Assembly (NCBI GenBank): GCA_043228905.1
Contig: JBHGNT010000017.1
Coordinates: 7,688,001-7,752,000, forward strand
Reading direction: 5' to 3'
DNA from: Azolla caroliniana
Taxonomy: Eukaryota > Polypodiophyta
DNA length: 64,000 nucleotides
Positions 21,637-32,525 of the stretch are shown piece by piece. A model generated the notes under the pieces. The model did no database searches. It was given only the letters and a program-made list of their open reading frames with translations, and had not been told where the DNA came from. Position 1 is the stretch's first letter. Each line of letters opens with the position of its first letter. A program made the position numbers and the translations under genes.

Positions 21637-22345
21637 TTGTATATTAGTTTGTATTTGTAACTATAAATTTGTAACACTAAACTTGTTTTGGAATATAAGG
21701 TTATTTTGTTTGAGTACCATTTCTTTACACTATCTGATTGGTTTCTAAACTTTAATTGTCTATCATATATTTGTATTGGTTGACTCGCAAAGTATGTGGT
21801 TGTTAAGTATAATTTTTATTGAATAGATGATGATGAACTTATTAATTGTATGACAAATGTTGGTTATAATTGTTTCTTTATTAATGTAATTGAATTTAGC
21901 TTTATTCTAGGATTTCTGAACTCTTTAATCTTGGTTATTTAGTTTCGAGTGTACAAAATAATATTAAGTCAACTTTGTTGCTCACTTGATCTTACATTTA
22001 GGTTGTTCATATATGATTGGGATATAATGTTCGTAGAAGTTTTTGGGCATGTGAGGTATATAATGTGATATTCACAATATAGAATTAAATTTGGGTTTCT
22101 AAAATTGTTCAATTGGATTCAAATTCAACATTATGTAAAATGAAGCATATTACAATTATATTTGAAAGCATTCTCGTAATCCATGCGAATGTCTGGCAAA
22201 ATATGTGTATGAATTGAGAAAATACAGGTTAAATTTTAAATCTTGATAATATTAACTGTGTTTTTTATTGATGTTATTAAAAGTCATGTGTGCATGCGTG
22301 ATACATTCTTGAAAGTTTGTTAAAAAATTGTAATTCTTGACATCT
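21637..22345. other. AT-rich intergenic DNA
   Basis: No gene, repeat border or RNA feature was recognised. It may hold the 3' UTR of the methyltransferase pseudogene. Confidence 0.5.
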
Positions 22346-22349
22346 CATG

Positions 22350-23519
22350 TATTTATCAATAAAGGAATGCGACATATTACCTGTTCTAAATGACCCGGTG
22401 TTATCTGGCTACAAAGTGAAAATGGTATGGTCGGACAATAGTGGTGAATATGTTAGGAAACATGTCCCTCCGGATGGAAGTGAGAAGAGCAGTACTGATG
22501 AGCAAACTCGGCCGAGGCCGAAACCGGATGTGGAAGACCCAGCTACGGAAGACCCAATAGTGGTGAATATGTTAGGAAACATGTCCCTCCGGATGGGAAG
22601 TGAGAAGAACAGTACTGATGAGCAAACTCGGCCGAGGCCGAAACCGGATGTGGAAGACCCGGCTACGAAAGACCCAGTGAGAACCGGATGACAAGTACCC
22701 GGAAACGGAAGACCCGGTGAGAACCGGATGACGAGTACCCGGCAAGAGCCGGATGGTGAAGACCTAGTGAGAACCGGATGTGGTGTACCTGGCAAGCGCC
22801 GGATGAGGAGTACCCGGCTACGGAGGACCCGGTGAGAACCGGATGAGGAGTACCCGGCTATGGAGGACCTGGTGAGAACCGGATGAGGAGTACCCGGCAA
22901 GAGCCGGATGGTGAAGGCCCGGTGAGAAGTGCTCACCGGATGAAGGGACATATTTGTAAATATGTTTCTGAGAGTCCATCGGGGCTATATTTGTAAATAG
23001 CCGAAAAGTCATATTAGTATAAATATGACTTAGGGCAAACACTTGTTGAGTAGTTGTCATTCTTGTTGGCGCAAGATCAGAGCGCGCAACTGTGTATAGA
23101 GAGAGTGAGAGAGAGGAAGAGGTTGTTGCCTCTGTTGTAACCGCCGCCTGTGGCGAAGATAGAAAGCTCGAGGTTGTTGCTTCGGTGCTTTACCATTTTG
23201 TACATTCTGACATAGTGATAGTTTGCAGTCTGTGGGCTGCCGTGGTTTTTTCCCTAGTTTGGGTTTTCCACGTTAACATCTTGTGTTCTCTTTTCTCCAT
23301 TGTGATGTGCATTCATTATCCGTTTTTTTGTGTTTTGATTTTAGACTCGGTTGTGGCCGAGTGTTGTGGAAAGGGAGTGTGCATTCCTGTCAGAATACAC
23401 CTCCAGAGCCTTCGAGAAGTACATGTCTAAAAGAGGGATCAAATATCAAGGGATCGTTCCCTACACCTCGATATCGAATACTGTGGCCGAATGAATGAAC
23501 CAGATGATCCAAGAACGGG
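22350..23519 (+). pseudogene. copia integrase fragment J, interrupted by a solo LTR
   Basis: The left piece (to 22450) encodes SGYKVKMVWSDNSGEY. The right piece (from 23398) continues SRAFEKYMSKRGIKYQGIVP and a MNQMIQERV end. Together they make the second half of a copia integrase core, including the DN-x-GEY acidic site. One TGA (about 23490) replaces the Arg codon expected before MNQM. Both ends are truncated. Confidence 0.75.
22451..23392 (+). mobile_element. solo copia LTR (942 bp) with GAATA target duplication
   Basis: It starts TGTTAGGAAACATG and ends GCATTCCTGTCA, and is flanked by GAATA on both sides (22446-22450 and 23393-23397). There is no internal sequence, so the full element was lost by LTR-LTR recombination. 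The first 230 bp hold a direct duplication (from 22451 and again from about 22569), followed by CCGG-rich short repeats (22680-22940). The promoter palindromes lie at 22948-22965, 22983-23002 and 23008-23029. Its 3' half matches the LTR at 1966-2429. Confidence 0.92.
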
Positions 23520-24490
23520 TGATGGTTGATGGAAGTAGATGTATAGATATGTGGAAGAGTGTGTGTGTGTGAGGACCTTCAAGAGATGTACAACAAACAA
23601 CACATATATGAAAGAAGATAAGAGACAGAAGACGAACACAACTTCAGAGCTTCAATGGAAGTTCTTATTTTCTCTATCTCGCTGCAACTCTTACACCACG
23701 AGAGCTCTCATTACAATGTTAGGTTTGAGCTTATATACTCAAGACCTAACTAGGGCACGTGTTCACACTATGGATACAAACTGGAAAGAGTCAGCCTTCC
23801 ATGCCAACAAACTCCCCCGTAAAAGGGCTACTCTTTCCTATGTATACAAATGATTTGGGGTTATCTCCCCCCTGAACCTAGATTACAAATCTAATCTTTA
23901 GTTACCAGTATACATACAAGAATGTCGGCATTCAGTTGAATTTGCAGAGGTAAAGTCGGGCTTTAGCCTTATTCGGGTAGTTATTCGGATTGTATGTCAT
24001 CTAGATCAGCTTGTCTGAGTAAGTTGGATCGATTAGTTCGAGTCAGAATATCTCCAAATCGGCTTGTTCTCCTACCTCCCCCTCGCAATTACTCTTGTGC
24101 TCCTCACTGGATCCTCGACCTGTCTGCTAGTTCATTTGCCTCTCGATCGTTTCCTCCCCAATCGATATCCTTGCTCAATGCTTCATCTTCAGCCTCTTGG
24201 CATTCCGATTCTTTTGACTTTGCCTTTTTGGCTTGTCCAATAGGGCAAATCTTTGACTTACCATCTACTCCTCATTCAGCTTTTGCGCAGTTGGTTGTCG
24301 TAGTCCCATCATTGTCCTTAGTGCTCCAAAGTGTTGTTCTGGGAGTTGCTTCGTTAGGCAATCAACGATATTCACCTCGGTGTCGATTTTCTAGACTTCG
24401 AGTTTCTTCTCTGTTACGAGCTCCCGTATATGATGAAACCATACTTCAATGTGTTTCGTCTTCACATGAAAGACTACATTTCGAGTGAGA
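23520..24490 (-). mobile_element. copia fragment G: 3' LTR and RNase H end
   Basis: About 23520-23809 looks like an LTR in minus orientation. Its plus-strand end CCATGCCAACA is followed by a reversed polypurine tract, AACTCCCCCG. Beyond it, on the minus strand near 24480-24390, translation gives FHVKTKHIEVWFHHIREL, the end of a copia RNase H. The rest is degenerate. The left LTR border is approximate. Confidence 0.6.
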
Positions 24491-25130
24491 ACACGTTCGC
24501 ATTGTCGTGCCTTTCGGCGCCAAATCGTTGCTTGAGTCGGGTGGGAACCACTGGGGTTTTGGACTAGGAGGAGGAAGAATTTGAGACTAATTAGAATATA
24601 GATAGGTTGTAGGAAAGAGATATAGAAACCTCGTGAATCCCAAGAGTGTATTGTATTAGATTAATCAATATTAAGATAATAATATGAATTTAGATAGAAA
24701 GAGAAGAATATAGAAATCTCGTAAATCCCACGAGTATAGTTTATTTCGTGAATCTCACGAATATATTAATTGGTGTTTCAGGAAATATATCCAATTTCGA
24801 AATACTCCACGCCCTATTACATTGTGCTCCCCATCCTTATATAGTGTTGAGAGAGTCTTAATAATCCATGCTTTTTCTCTAACAATAGACTATATGCTTT
24901 TTCTAAAGTGATCTTGCTTTTTCTAACTTGATGCATTTTTATCAACTATAGTGTTCATGCACGCTAGATGTGCATGTGTAGCTTTTTCTTTTATCATGCG
25001 TTTTCTAAAGTTTATCCTAGTGTGCACTTAGCGTTCTATGTGGGACGTCTACTTTTTTAATATTAATGATATGTTAGTGTGATGGTAAGGCTTTACATTA
25101 TTAACATGGAGGTGCAATGTTCAAATCTTG
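24491..25130. other. possible LTR-like DNA and a SINE-like stretch
   Basis: A GGCGCCA word near 24517 reads TGGCGCC on the minus strand, like Ty3-type primer sites. The following 350 bp have an LTR-like look (short repeated CTCGTGAATCCCA units, TATATAG near 24840) but no partner copy is present. Around 25075-25130, a GATGGTAAGGC word and a GTTCAAATC word are spaced like pol III A and B boxes. Confidence 0.3.
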
Positions 25131-25169
25131 CCCTATGCATGTAATATATATATTTATACTTTCTTCTAT

Positions 25170-25315
25170 TTACAAATATGTCTCTTCATCCGATTAGAAA
25201 CTCTCACCGGCCTTCTTTATCCGGTTCTCACCGGATCTCCTTACCAGGTCCGGTCCTTATCGGTTCCTCCTTCCGGTTCTCACCGGGTACTCCATGTCCT
25301 ATCCAGAGAGACCAA
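25170..25315 (-). repeat. fragment of a copia LTR
   Basis: CAAATATGTCTCTTCATCCG followed by repeated CCGGTTCTCACCGG units matches, in reverse, the CCGG-rich upstream part of the LTR family at 22451-23392. It is a degraded fragment without ends. Confidence 0.6.
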
Positions 25316-25389
25316 AAATGCAATTTTTCATGTAGTGTGCGAATTACACTACGACAGCGATCACAAGTGGAAGGATAAGGAATATTCCG

Positions 25390-26225
25390 TTTGATTTTGG
25401 GTTTTTTTTTGCCATTTCACAAAACAACTTGATACTGGTATCACATGTTCTCTAAAACTTGATGAAAAAGTTAAAAATTTCACCATTTGGTAAAATTGAA
25501 AAATGCCAAATTTTAGTCAAATACGAAAAGTAACTTTGTGTATTTTTAAAGAAAAATGATAACTAATAAGTTTTTAGATCTTAAAGAAATCAAAAGCAGA
25601 AGATTTCAAAACAATGAACGTTTTTATTTCATTCGATAAAATGTTGTCTAAATTTGTTACACATAGTTGCACAACAAATACATTTGGGAGTTATTTGCAT
25701 AAATATCATCATTCTTTTCATGAGAATCACTACTATAGATAATATACAATTGTGACTCTTCCTCCTCATTTTCAAATGTACCAATCAAATCATTGTCTTC
25801 ACCAAATGGTGTCTCCAAATTGTGTGCAGTAAATCTTCTTCACCTTTAATCTGAGATATCTTCTAGAGTTGGTAATATCTCTTTTATTATGTATATCGTT
25901 GTTGTCCTTAAACATCCAACTTTTGTCAGTGTAAAGTCATACACAATGATATCCACCTAACTAATGTCAATGATAGATGTATTACAAAGGTTTAATGCAT
26001 CATCACGTCCAAAACTTTACCAATACAGAATTGGCACCCTAGCTCATGGCCATCTACATGTTTAGTTATTAATATCCCCACCTTGAGTTCTTGCAAGTTT
26101 CCTTGTCACCTAAGTTTTCATCCTTTGTTCCACATAAATGTGTCTCTGTAGTAGATGAACCAAACTATGAAGATCAACATTAAGTGCTTAAAGTGGTCAT
26201 TGAGAACCACGAGAATACTTTATAG
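25390..26225. other. AT-rich region left of the inverted repeat
   Basis: No gene recognised. Low GC, with several homopolymer runs. Confidence 0.5.
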
Positions 26226-27604
26226 ACCATGTAAATGACATTTGCAAGGTTCAATTACCATCAACACAATTATTAATGGTATTTTGTTAATCAATGATGC
26301 ACATGTTCACCATAAGGTATCTTGTTATGCAACATACATCTTTGTAGTACCGATATGCATCATTTTCTCTTGTAAAAACATAGATTTCAATATAATTTGA
26401 GTTAATGTTTAAAAAACCTCTTTTATTTGAAAAACAAGAATATTTTTAAACATGAACTCGATATGTTGTATCGAGTTGATGTAAAAAAACAGAGTTTTGG
26501 TCATAAATCTATACAATGTATTGAATTCATGTTTAAAGTTTTAATACCGGATTTTAAAGAAATTAATAATAATAAGTTCAGCTTGAGTTCATATAAAAAC
26601 CAAATTTTTCATCACAATTTGATAGAATGTATCGAGTTCGTGTTTAAAGTATATTTTTCAAAAAAAATTCAAAATTTTTTGTTTTTTTTATTTTTTTCAA
26701 TTTTTCTTATGGAAAAAATAATCATTTTAAACATGAATACGGTACATTGTATCGATTTGTAATGAAAACTATGGTTTTTTCATCATTTATTAAAGCTCAA
26801 AACAAAATTTCAAAAAAAACAACAAAAACCAAAATAAATAAGAAAAAAAAAAAAAGTTTTTTTTTTTAAAAACCCCCCAAAAAAGCTTTAAACAGGTTAG
26901 CTTTGGAACACGAACTCGAGTTCGTGTTGAAAAGCTAACTTTTTGACATGAACTCGATACAATGTATCGAGTTCATGTTTAAAGTTTTATTTCGGGTTTT
27001 TTTTTTAATTTCTTTTTTTCTATTTATTTTGGTTTTTTTTTTCTGAGCTTTTTAATAAATGATGAGAAAAACAGAGTTTTCATCACAAGTCGATATAATG
27101 TATCAAATTCATGTTTCAAATTAATTTTTTTCCATAAATAAAATTGAAAAAAATCAAAAAAGTTTTAAAAACAAATTAGAAAAATATACTTTAAACATGA
27201 ACTCGATACATTGTATCAAATTGTGATGAAAAATCTGGTTTTTATATCAACTCAAGCTTAACTCAAGCTCAAATCCGGTAAAACAAACATTGAACATGAA
27301 TTCAATACATTGTATGGAATTATGTTCAAAACTCTATTTTTTACATCAACTCGATACAACATATCGAGTTCATATTTAAAAAACTTCTTGTTTTTCAAAT
27401 AAAAGAGGTTTTTTAAACATGAACTCAAATTATACTGAAATCTATGTTTTTACAAGAGAAAAAGATACATATCGATACTGCAAAGATGTATGTTACACAA
27501 CAAGATACTTATGGTGAACATGTGCTTCATTGATTAGCAAAAAAACATTAATAATTGTATTGATGGTAATTGAACTTCGCAAATGCCATTTACTTCACAA
27601 ATTT
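26226..27604. repeat. large inverted repeat (foldback), about 690 bp per arm
   Basis: The left arm (about 26226-26917) and right arm (about 26918-27604) are imperfect reverse complements. The outer part GGTAATTGAA..GCAAATG..CATTTAC of the right arm matches the reverse of 26226-26260. The segment CTATGTTTTTACAAGAG..GATACATATCGATACTGC matches the reverse of 26350-26390. The centre is a perfect palindrome around CGAACTCGAGTTCG (26911-26924). Within both arms a second palindromic motif, of the form CATGAACTCGATACA followed by its own complement TGTATCGAGTTCATG, recurs about ten times (for example 26449, 26505, 26615, 26727, 26945, 27090, 27195, 27295, 27340). No protein is encoded. Confidence 0.8.
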
Positions 27605-28164
27605 TGTAGGGGAATTCTCAAAAGGAAGAAGAGGATAACATTGTAGATACCCTGATAACTATGTGATATGTCGAAATTGATATATTAATGTTCACATCTA
27701 AAGTTTGACAGTTTTGATAGTTTCTGAATATCATCTACATTTTAGGAGTTGTGGATTTATCAAAATTGTTTATGAATATTGTCTACATTTCCTTAGTTGT
27801 TAATTATGGATGTTAATGAGCACTAAATTTATAGATGATGACATTAAGGATTGCAATGTTACCTCTTATACTGAAAACATTTTCAAGTCTAACAAAAGAT
27901 GTAATCTTAATCTCATCAAGATGGTGAAACCATTAATCTTAACTTGTGCCTTGAGTTAACCATTGTGATTTTCTTTAAGTTAACTACATTTCATATATGC
28001 AAACCATCAACATTTAAACATTATTGAAAAACTATTCAATTTTAGAAATTATCATTTTGAAACTTTTTAAATCTCAAAAAATTAGTAAATTTGACATGTT
28101 ATTTAAAACATGTGATACTAGTGTATCAAGTTTTTGAAAATTGTCTAAAATCGCAAGATTATAA
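27605..28164. other. AT-rich region right of the inverted repeat
   Basis: No gene recognised. Low GC. Confidence 0.5.
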
Positions 28165-28590
28165 AAGGAATCTATAAATAGAATGCGTGATCCTTCCACT
28201 TGTGAACACGAACGTGTTTGAGGTGTATTGCACTCTGAGAGTCACAATAGATGGTCGACGCTGGGTAGTCGATTTGACTTGTCGCTTAGAAGTCGGCTGA
28301 TAGTTGGTGCAACCAGATGGCTGCCTCTGATGTTGTTATGTACTCAGCCTCTGTGGTAGACAGGGTCATGCACTCTGGAAGCTTGGACCTCCATGATATG
28401 GCCCATCCGCCATAGGTAAAAAGATAATCTGATGTCGACTTTCGATTATCTCTGTTTCCAACATAGTCAGAGTCGGTATAGCCTTAGACTTTGGTCGGAT
28501 TTGCCGATGCGAAAGTCAGTTGTACATCTTGAGTTCCTCTTAGGTACCTGAAGATGTGCTTGACGGCCTCCGGATCGAGGTGCCAACCCC
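28165..28590 (-). pseudogene. copia RNase H fragment
   Basis: Minus-strand translation gives YLRGTQDVQLTFASA, GYTDSDYVGNRDNRKSTS, LSTTEAEYI and CDSQSAIHL. This is the copia RNase H domain with its catalytic acidic residues still recognisable. At least two in-frame stops are present and both ends are truncated. It differs in sequence from the other copia families in the window. Confidence 0.8.
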
Positions 28591-28614
28591 AATCCTAATT
28601 TATTGTGGCAATGT

Positions 28615-29238
28615 TGTCGTGAAGATTTTCGGCAATGGTATGAAAATTGTGTGCAACGAATGAAATCGAGAAGGTGCAATGAGCACGTGTAAAAGGGGTG
28701 AAGGCCACACGCATATGCTAGCATGTTGTAAATAGGATTGAAATGAGAATCGTAAAAGAAAAGCTAGATGTAAAGTTAAACATGTGCACGTGTGATGTGC
28801 CCTCAATTGTAAATATAAAAATAAGCCTAAAGCCTTGTAACATGTAACATCTAACTGCATTCATAGGGGTGGAAGCACGGCTTGAACCTTGCACCTCCAA
28901 GATAGGAAACAAATTAACTTAGCACTAAAGCCACTATTGAGTGCTTTAGAATTTGTATATTTTCTTTTTCATATTCAGTATTTTGTAGGAAGCAAACATA
29001 TAGAAACCGTGGGCACAAAACCATGGTTTTAGCCCGTGGTTTTAACCCATGGTTTCAGCTTGTGGGTTTAGCCCATGGTTTTTGCATGGAGAGACCTATA
29101 AAAGCCTATAGTTGGGCTAGTGTAAGGAGGCAAGTGAGGTAAGTAAAAAAAAAGAAACTTTTAATCAAAGATCGGAGTTATCCTAATGGTGATGTATCTT
29201 GTCTCGTAAAACTAAAGTCAAGGGTTTAATCTCTATCT

Positions 29239-29278
<40 letters not shown>

Positions 29279-29380
29279 TCAATACTTTCTCGCTTACACT
29301 GCTAAAAACATCGAATCCTTCCAGTCCAGGACCCCGGTGGTTCCGCTTCATTTCGCGAACACGCGAGGATTTCCTCTACA
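28615..29380 (+). repeat. 5' LTR of element I
   Basis: About 766 bp. Notable parts are a tRNA-like stretch in reverse (28840-28960), a cluster of ACCATGGTTTTAGCC-type units (about 29005-29085) directly before TATAAAAGCC (promoter TATA), and a (CT)n run at 29242-29270. The right LTR has the same order but a shorter end. Confidence 0.75.
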
Positions 29381-29401
29381 TCTTTACTTGGTGAACCCGA
29401 C

Positions 29402-31700
29402 GTGAAAGAGGCGGTAGGAAGGATCAAGTCGAGGATCGACCGATACTTGGAGATGGCATCCTCAATCGTGGGAGAGTTCGAAAGGATGATGATAATCTTC
29501 GAACAAATGATGAGATCTCGAGACAATGATGCGAGCATGGAGAAAGTTGTCGACCATGTCGTGGAGCTCGAGGGTCAATTTGACGGAAGGAACATTATGA
29601 AGTTCCTTGATGCATACAGAAGGGAGATGAATCAGAGGGACGTGTCTAAAGTGCATCAAATCACAAGTTTCAAGAGAGTTGTAACTTGTCGCCAACAACA
29701 TCCAAAGGCGGGTCATCAAGCTTCAAGAAGGAAGTCAACGTGGTCGGATTTCTAGAAAGGAATATTAGCGGAGTTCGCGACCGAGGATTTGTCGAGGATG
29801 ACTTGACATGTCTTGATGAAGTGGATAGAGAAGAAAAATAAGAAGATGAGTTCATCAAGGGTGTACGACGAGTTTGACCAGATGTTTAATCATCTCCCCA
29901 ACACGGACCAAGTGCTACTTGAGGAGGACAAGACTTTGTACTTCTTGAAAGCTGTGGACATGAAGGATAGATGAGAATTGGGGACTCTTCTCGAAGATGA
30001 TACCCAAGTGAACGGGCTTGTGGTGGATTGGGTTGCGGTGAAGCGAGCATGCAACAAGATCGACAGGCGTCATCAATGGCTTGATGACATTGACTTGGTA
30101 AGGCCAAGGGTAGAAACATCAAGACCACCTAAAGAAGTCGAGCCGCCTAAACAAAGCAACCTACATGAAAAGAAGATTGATGATGACTCGAGGATGGAGA
30201 AGTCCACTTTGAGGGAGGATGAATGTTTCGGAACACGCGTCATGTTCGAAACATCAGATGATGAAGGAGAACGCCTAATCGAAGCTTGCATCAATGGAGA
30301 TAAAGAGTGCGAATCTAGTGTAATTGAGGATCTAGCCGCTAAAGACGACATCGAGGAGGTGACTATGAACAAGACAACAAGCGTTGACAACAATCACGAT
30401 CGGATTTTCTCCACACATGTTCCGGAGATATGGGCAGTTGCATCAAAGAACCAATATGAGACCCAAGAGACAGAAGGTGTCGGCGAGGGGCCGAAGGTCG
30501 AAAAGAATACACAACGAAGAGAGAAGCATAATCGAAGCTTGCTCGATCAAGAGGGTCAATGGGTATGAGGCCCATGAGATTGAAGAGATAGCCATAAGAA
30601 ATGACATCAAGTCAGAGGTGGCTATGAAAGAATTAATGGCAGATGGCCACATCGAGGATTCCTTCACACAAGTTCTAGAGACTTGGGCAATTGCAGAGAG
30701 CCAACGTGAGACCCAAGAGATAGAAGGTGGTAGTAAGGAGAAGGACCAAGATGGTGTGCACAACATCGAGGCGAAGATAGATTTCGACGAGTCGATGGTG
30801 AATGATGGCAGTGGCAAGACTTTCCCCTCACTAGTTCTAGAGACTTGGGCAGTTGCATCCGAGAACCAACAGAAGACCCAAGAGACGGAAGGTGGCAACA
30901 AGGGGGAGTTCCAATCTAATGTGAAAGATGACATCAAGACAAAGGTGTCGAAGGCGATTGACCAAAGACAAATGGATTCCTTTGCACATGTTCTAGAGAC
31001 TTAGGTAGTTGTGGTTCAAAGCCAACATGAGACCCAAGAGACAGAAGGTGATGGCGGGAAGTAAAGGTTCAAGCCGATGCAAATAACGATGTCGGGGTGT
31101 GGCCGACAAATACATATGGATCTCTCCACACTCGTTCTAGAGACTTGGGCATTAACCGATGTATGACCCAAGAGAAGGACAGTGACGACGAGGAAGCAAG
31201 GGTCGAAGTTGATGTGTGGGGGAAAGAGGCCAAGCAAAGCACAACAAAAAAAGACGAGGGCCAAGTGGGCCAAGAAGATTTGAAGGGTATTCCTCAAGAT
31301 ATTGATGTAACATTCAACTTGAAGGCGGACACTATCATTAAGATCGAGGAATCGATGGAGAACTCTGACATAAGAAGAAACCACAAAGATGGACGAAGTG
31401 GGAAGCATGAAAAATGGTCGCATAAGGATCTCGGCGTGGGCATACACTTGAAGACACTACATGGGGTATTCAATGTCATTATTCGAATAATGACTTGTGG
31501 AGGAAGACCGAAAACAAAACTATATGATGGGTTAAAGTGCCTTGACCAAGGAGATGGTCAGAACGAAGGTGGAACATGCATAAAGCCTAAATGGTTATGC
31601 TCGGAAGGAGAACAAGGGGCCATGACAACTGATCATGCTAAAGCAAAGAATGAGCGAATGATATGGTGGATTGGGTGGCAACAATGGTTCGAGTGAAGGA
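29402..31700 (+). pseudogene. gag-like ORF of element I with ETWAVA repeats, broken
   Basis: 29402-29755 encodes a helical Gag-like domain (RIKSRIDRYLEMASSIVGEF, then FDGRNIMKFLDAYRREM). 29978-30150 encodes LVVDWVAVKRACNKIDRR, as in plant retrotransposon Gag. After that, 30150-31200 encodes an acidic region in which a unit of the form LETWAVA-x-x-N-Q-x-x-TQE-x-EG recurs about five times (30430, 30675, 30840, 30990, 31130). Frames change at several places and stops occur (for example TAG near 29754), so no full-length product is possible. The role of the repeated unit is unknown to me. Confidence 0.65.
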
Positions 31701-31817
31701 AATGGAGATGCTCAGAAAAAAAACAAAAAACAAAAAACGTACTAATCACCGTAGCCGAAATCTCACACTCTCTCTTCTTGGCACGTACCGGAGGACGTGC
31801 GGTTTGGTGGGGGTGGA

Positions 31818-32525
31818 TGCCGTGAAGATTTTCGGCAATGGTATGAAAATTGTGTGCAACGAACGAAATCGAGAAGGTGCAATGTGCACATGTAAAAGGG
31901 GTGAAGGCCACACGCATATGCTAGCATGTTGTAAATAGGATTGAAATGAGAATCGTAAAAGAAAAGCTAGATGTAAAGTTAAACATGTGCACGTGTGACG
32001 TGCGCTCAATTGTAAATATAAAAATAAAACTAAAGCCTAGTAACATCTACGTGCATACATAGGGGTGGAAGCAAGGCTTGAACCTTTCACCTCCAAGATA
32101 GGAAACAAATTAACTTAGCACTAAAGCCACTACTGAGTGCTTTAGAATTTGTATATTTTCTTTTTCATATTCAGTATTTTGTAGGAAGCAAACATATAGA
32201 AACCGTGGGCACAAAACCATGGTTTTAGGCTGTGGTTTTAACCCATGGTTTCAGCTTGTGGGTTTAGCCCATGGTTTTTGCATGGAGAGACCTATAAAAG
32301 CCTATAGTTGGGCTTGTGTAAGGAGGTAAGTGATGTAAGTAAAAAAAAGAAACTTTTAATCAAAGATCGGAGTTATCCTAATGGTGATGTATCTTGTCTC
32401 GTAAAACTAAAGTCAAGGGTTCAATCTCTATCTCAATCTTTCTCTCTCTCTTCATCCATCTATCTATCTTCAATACTTTCTCGGGGTCCTGCTTCATTTC
32501 GCGAACACGCGAGGATTTCCTCGAC
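31818..32525 (+). repeat. 3' LTR of element I
   Basis: About 708 bp, nearly identical to the left LTR apart from small indels (for example CTCGGGGTCCTGCTTC replaces a longer stretch near the end). It carries the same ATGG-rich block (32205-32285) and TATAAAAG promoter word. Confidence 0.75.

Larger units (their letters stand above)
28615..32525 (+). mobile_element. gag-only LTR retrotransposon I (non-autonomous)
   Basis: The LTRs at about 28615-29380 and 31818-32525 are near-identical over long stretches and start TG(T/C)CGTGAAGATTTTCGGC. The target site inside copia H is AATGT on the left and AACGT on the right. That is a 5-bp duplication with one later change, and the copia frame reads across it. 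A polypurine run (GGTTTGGTGGGGGTGGA) precedes the right LTR, and TTGGTGAACCCGACG after the left LTR is the likely primer site. The internal 2.4 kb carries only gag-like coding sequence. No protease, reverse transcriptase or integrase is seen, so it depended on another element. Confidence 0.8.

Noticed and set aside
22680-22940. CRISPR-like array of short repeats
   Set aside because: Units are adjacent, variable CCGG-rich minisatellite copies within an LTR, with no unique spacers and a plant context.
25128-25394. 88-codon ORF
   Set aside because: It overlaps a degraded copia LTR fragment in reverse. The apparent protein is translated CCGG repeats.
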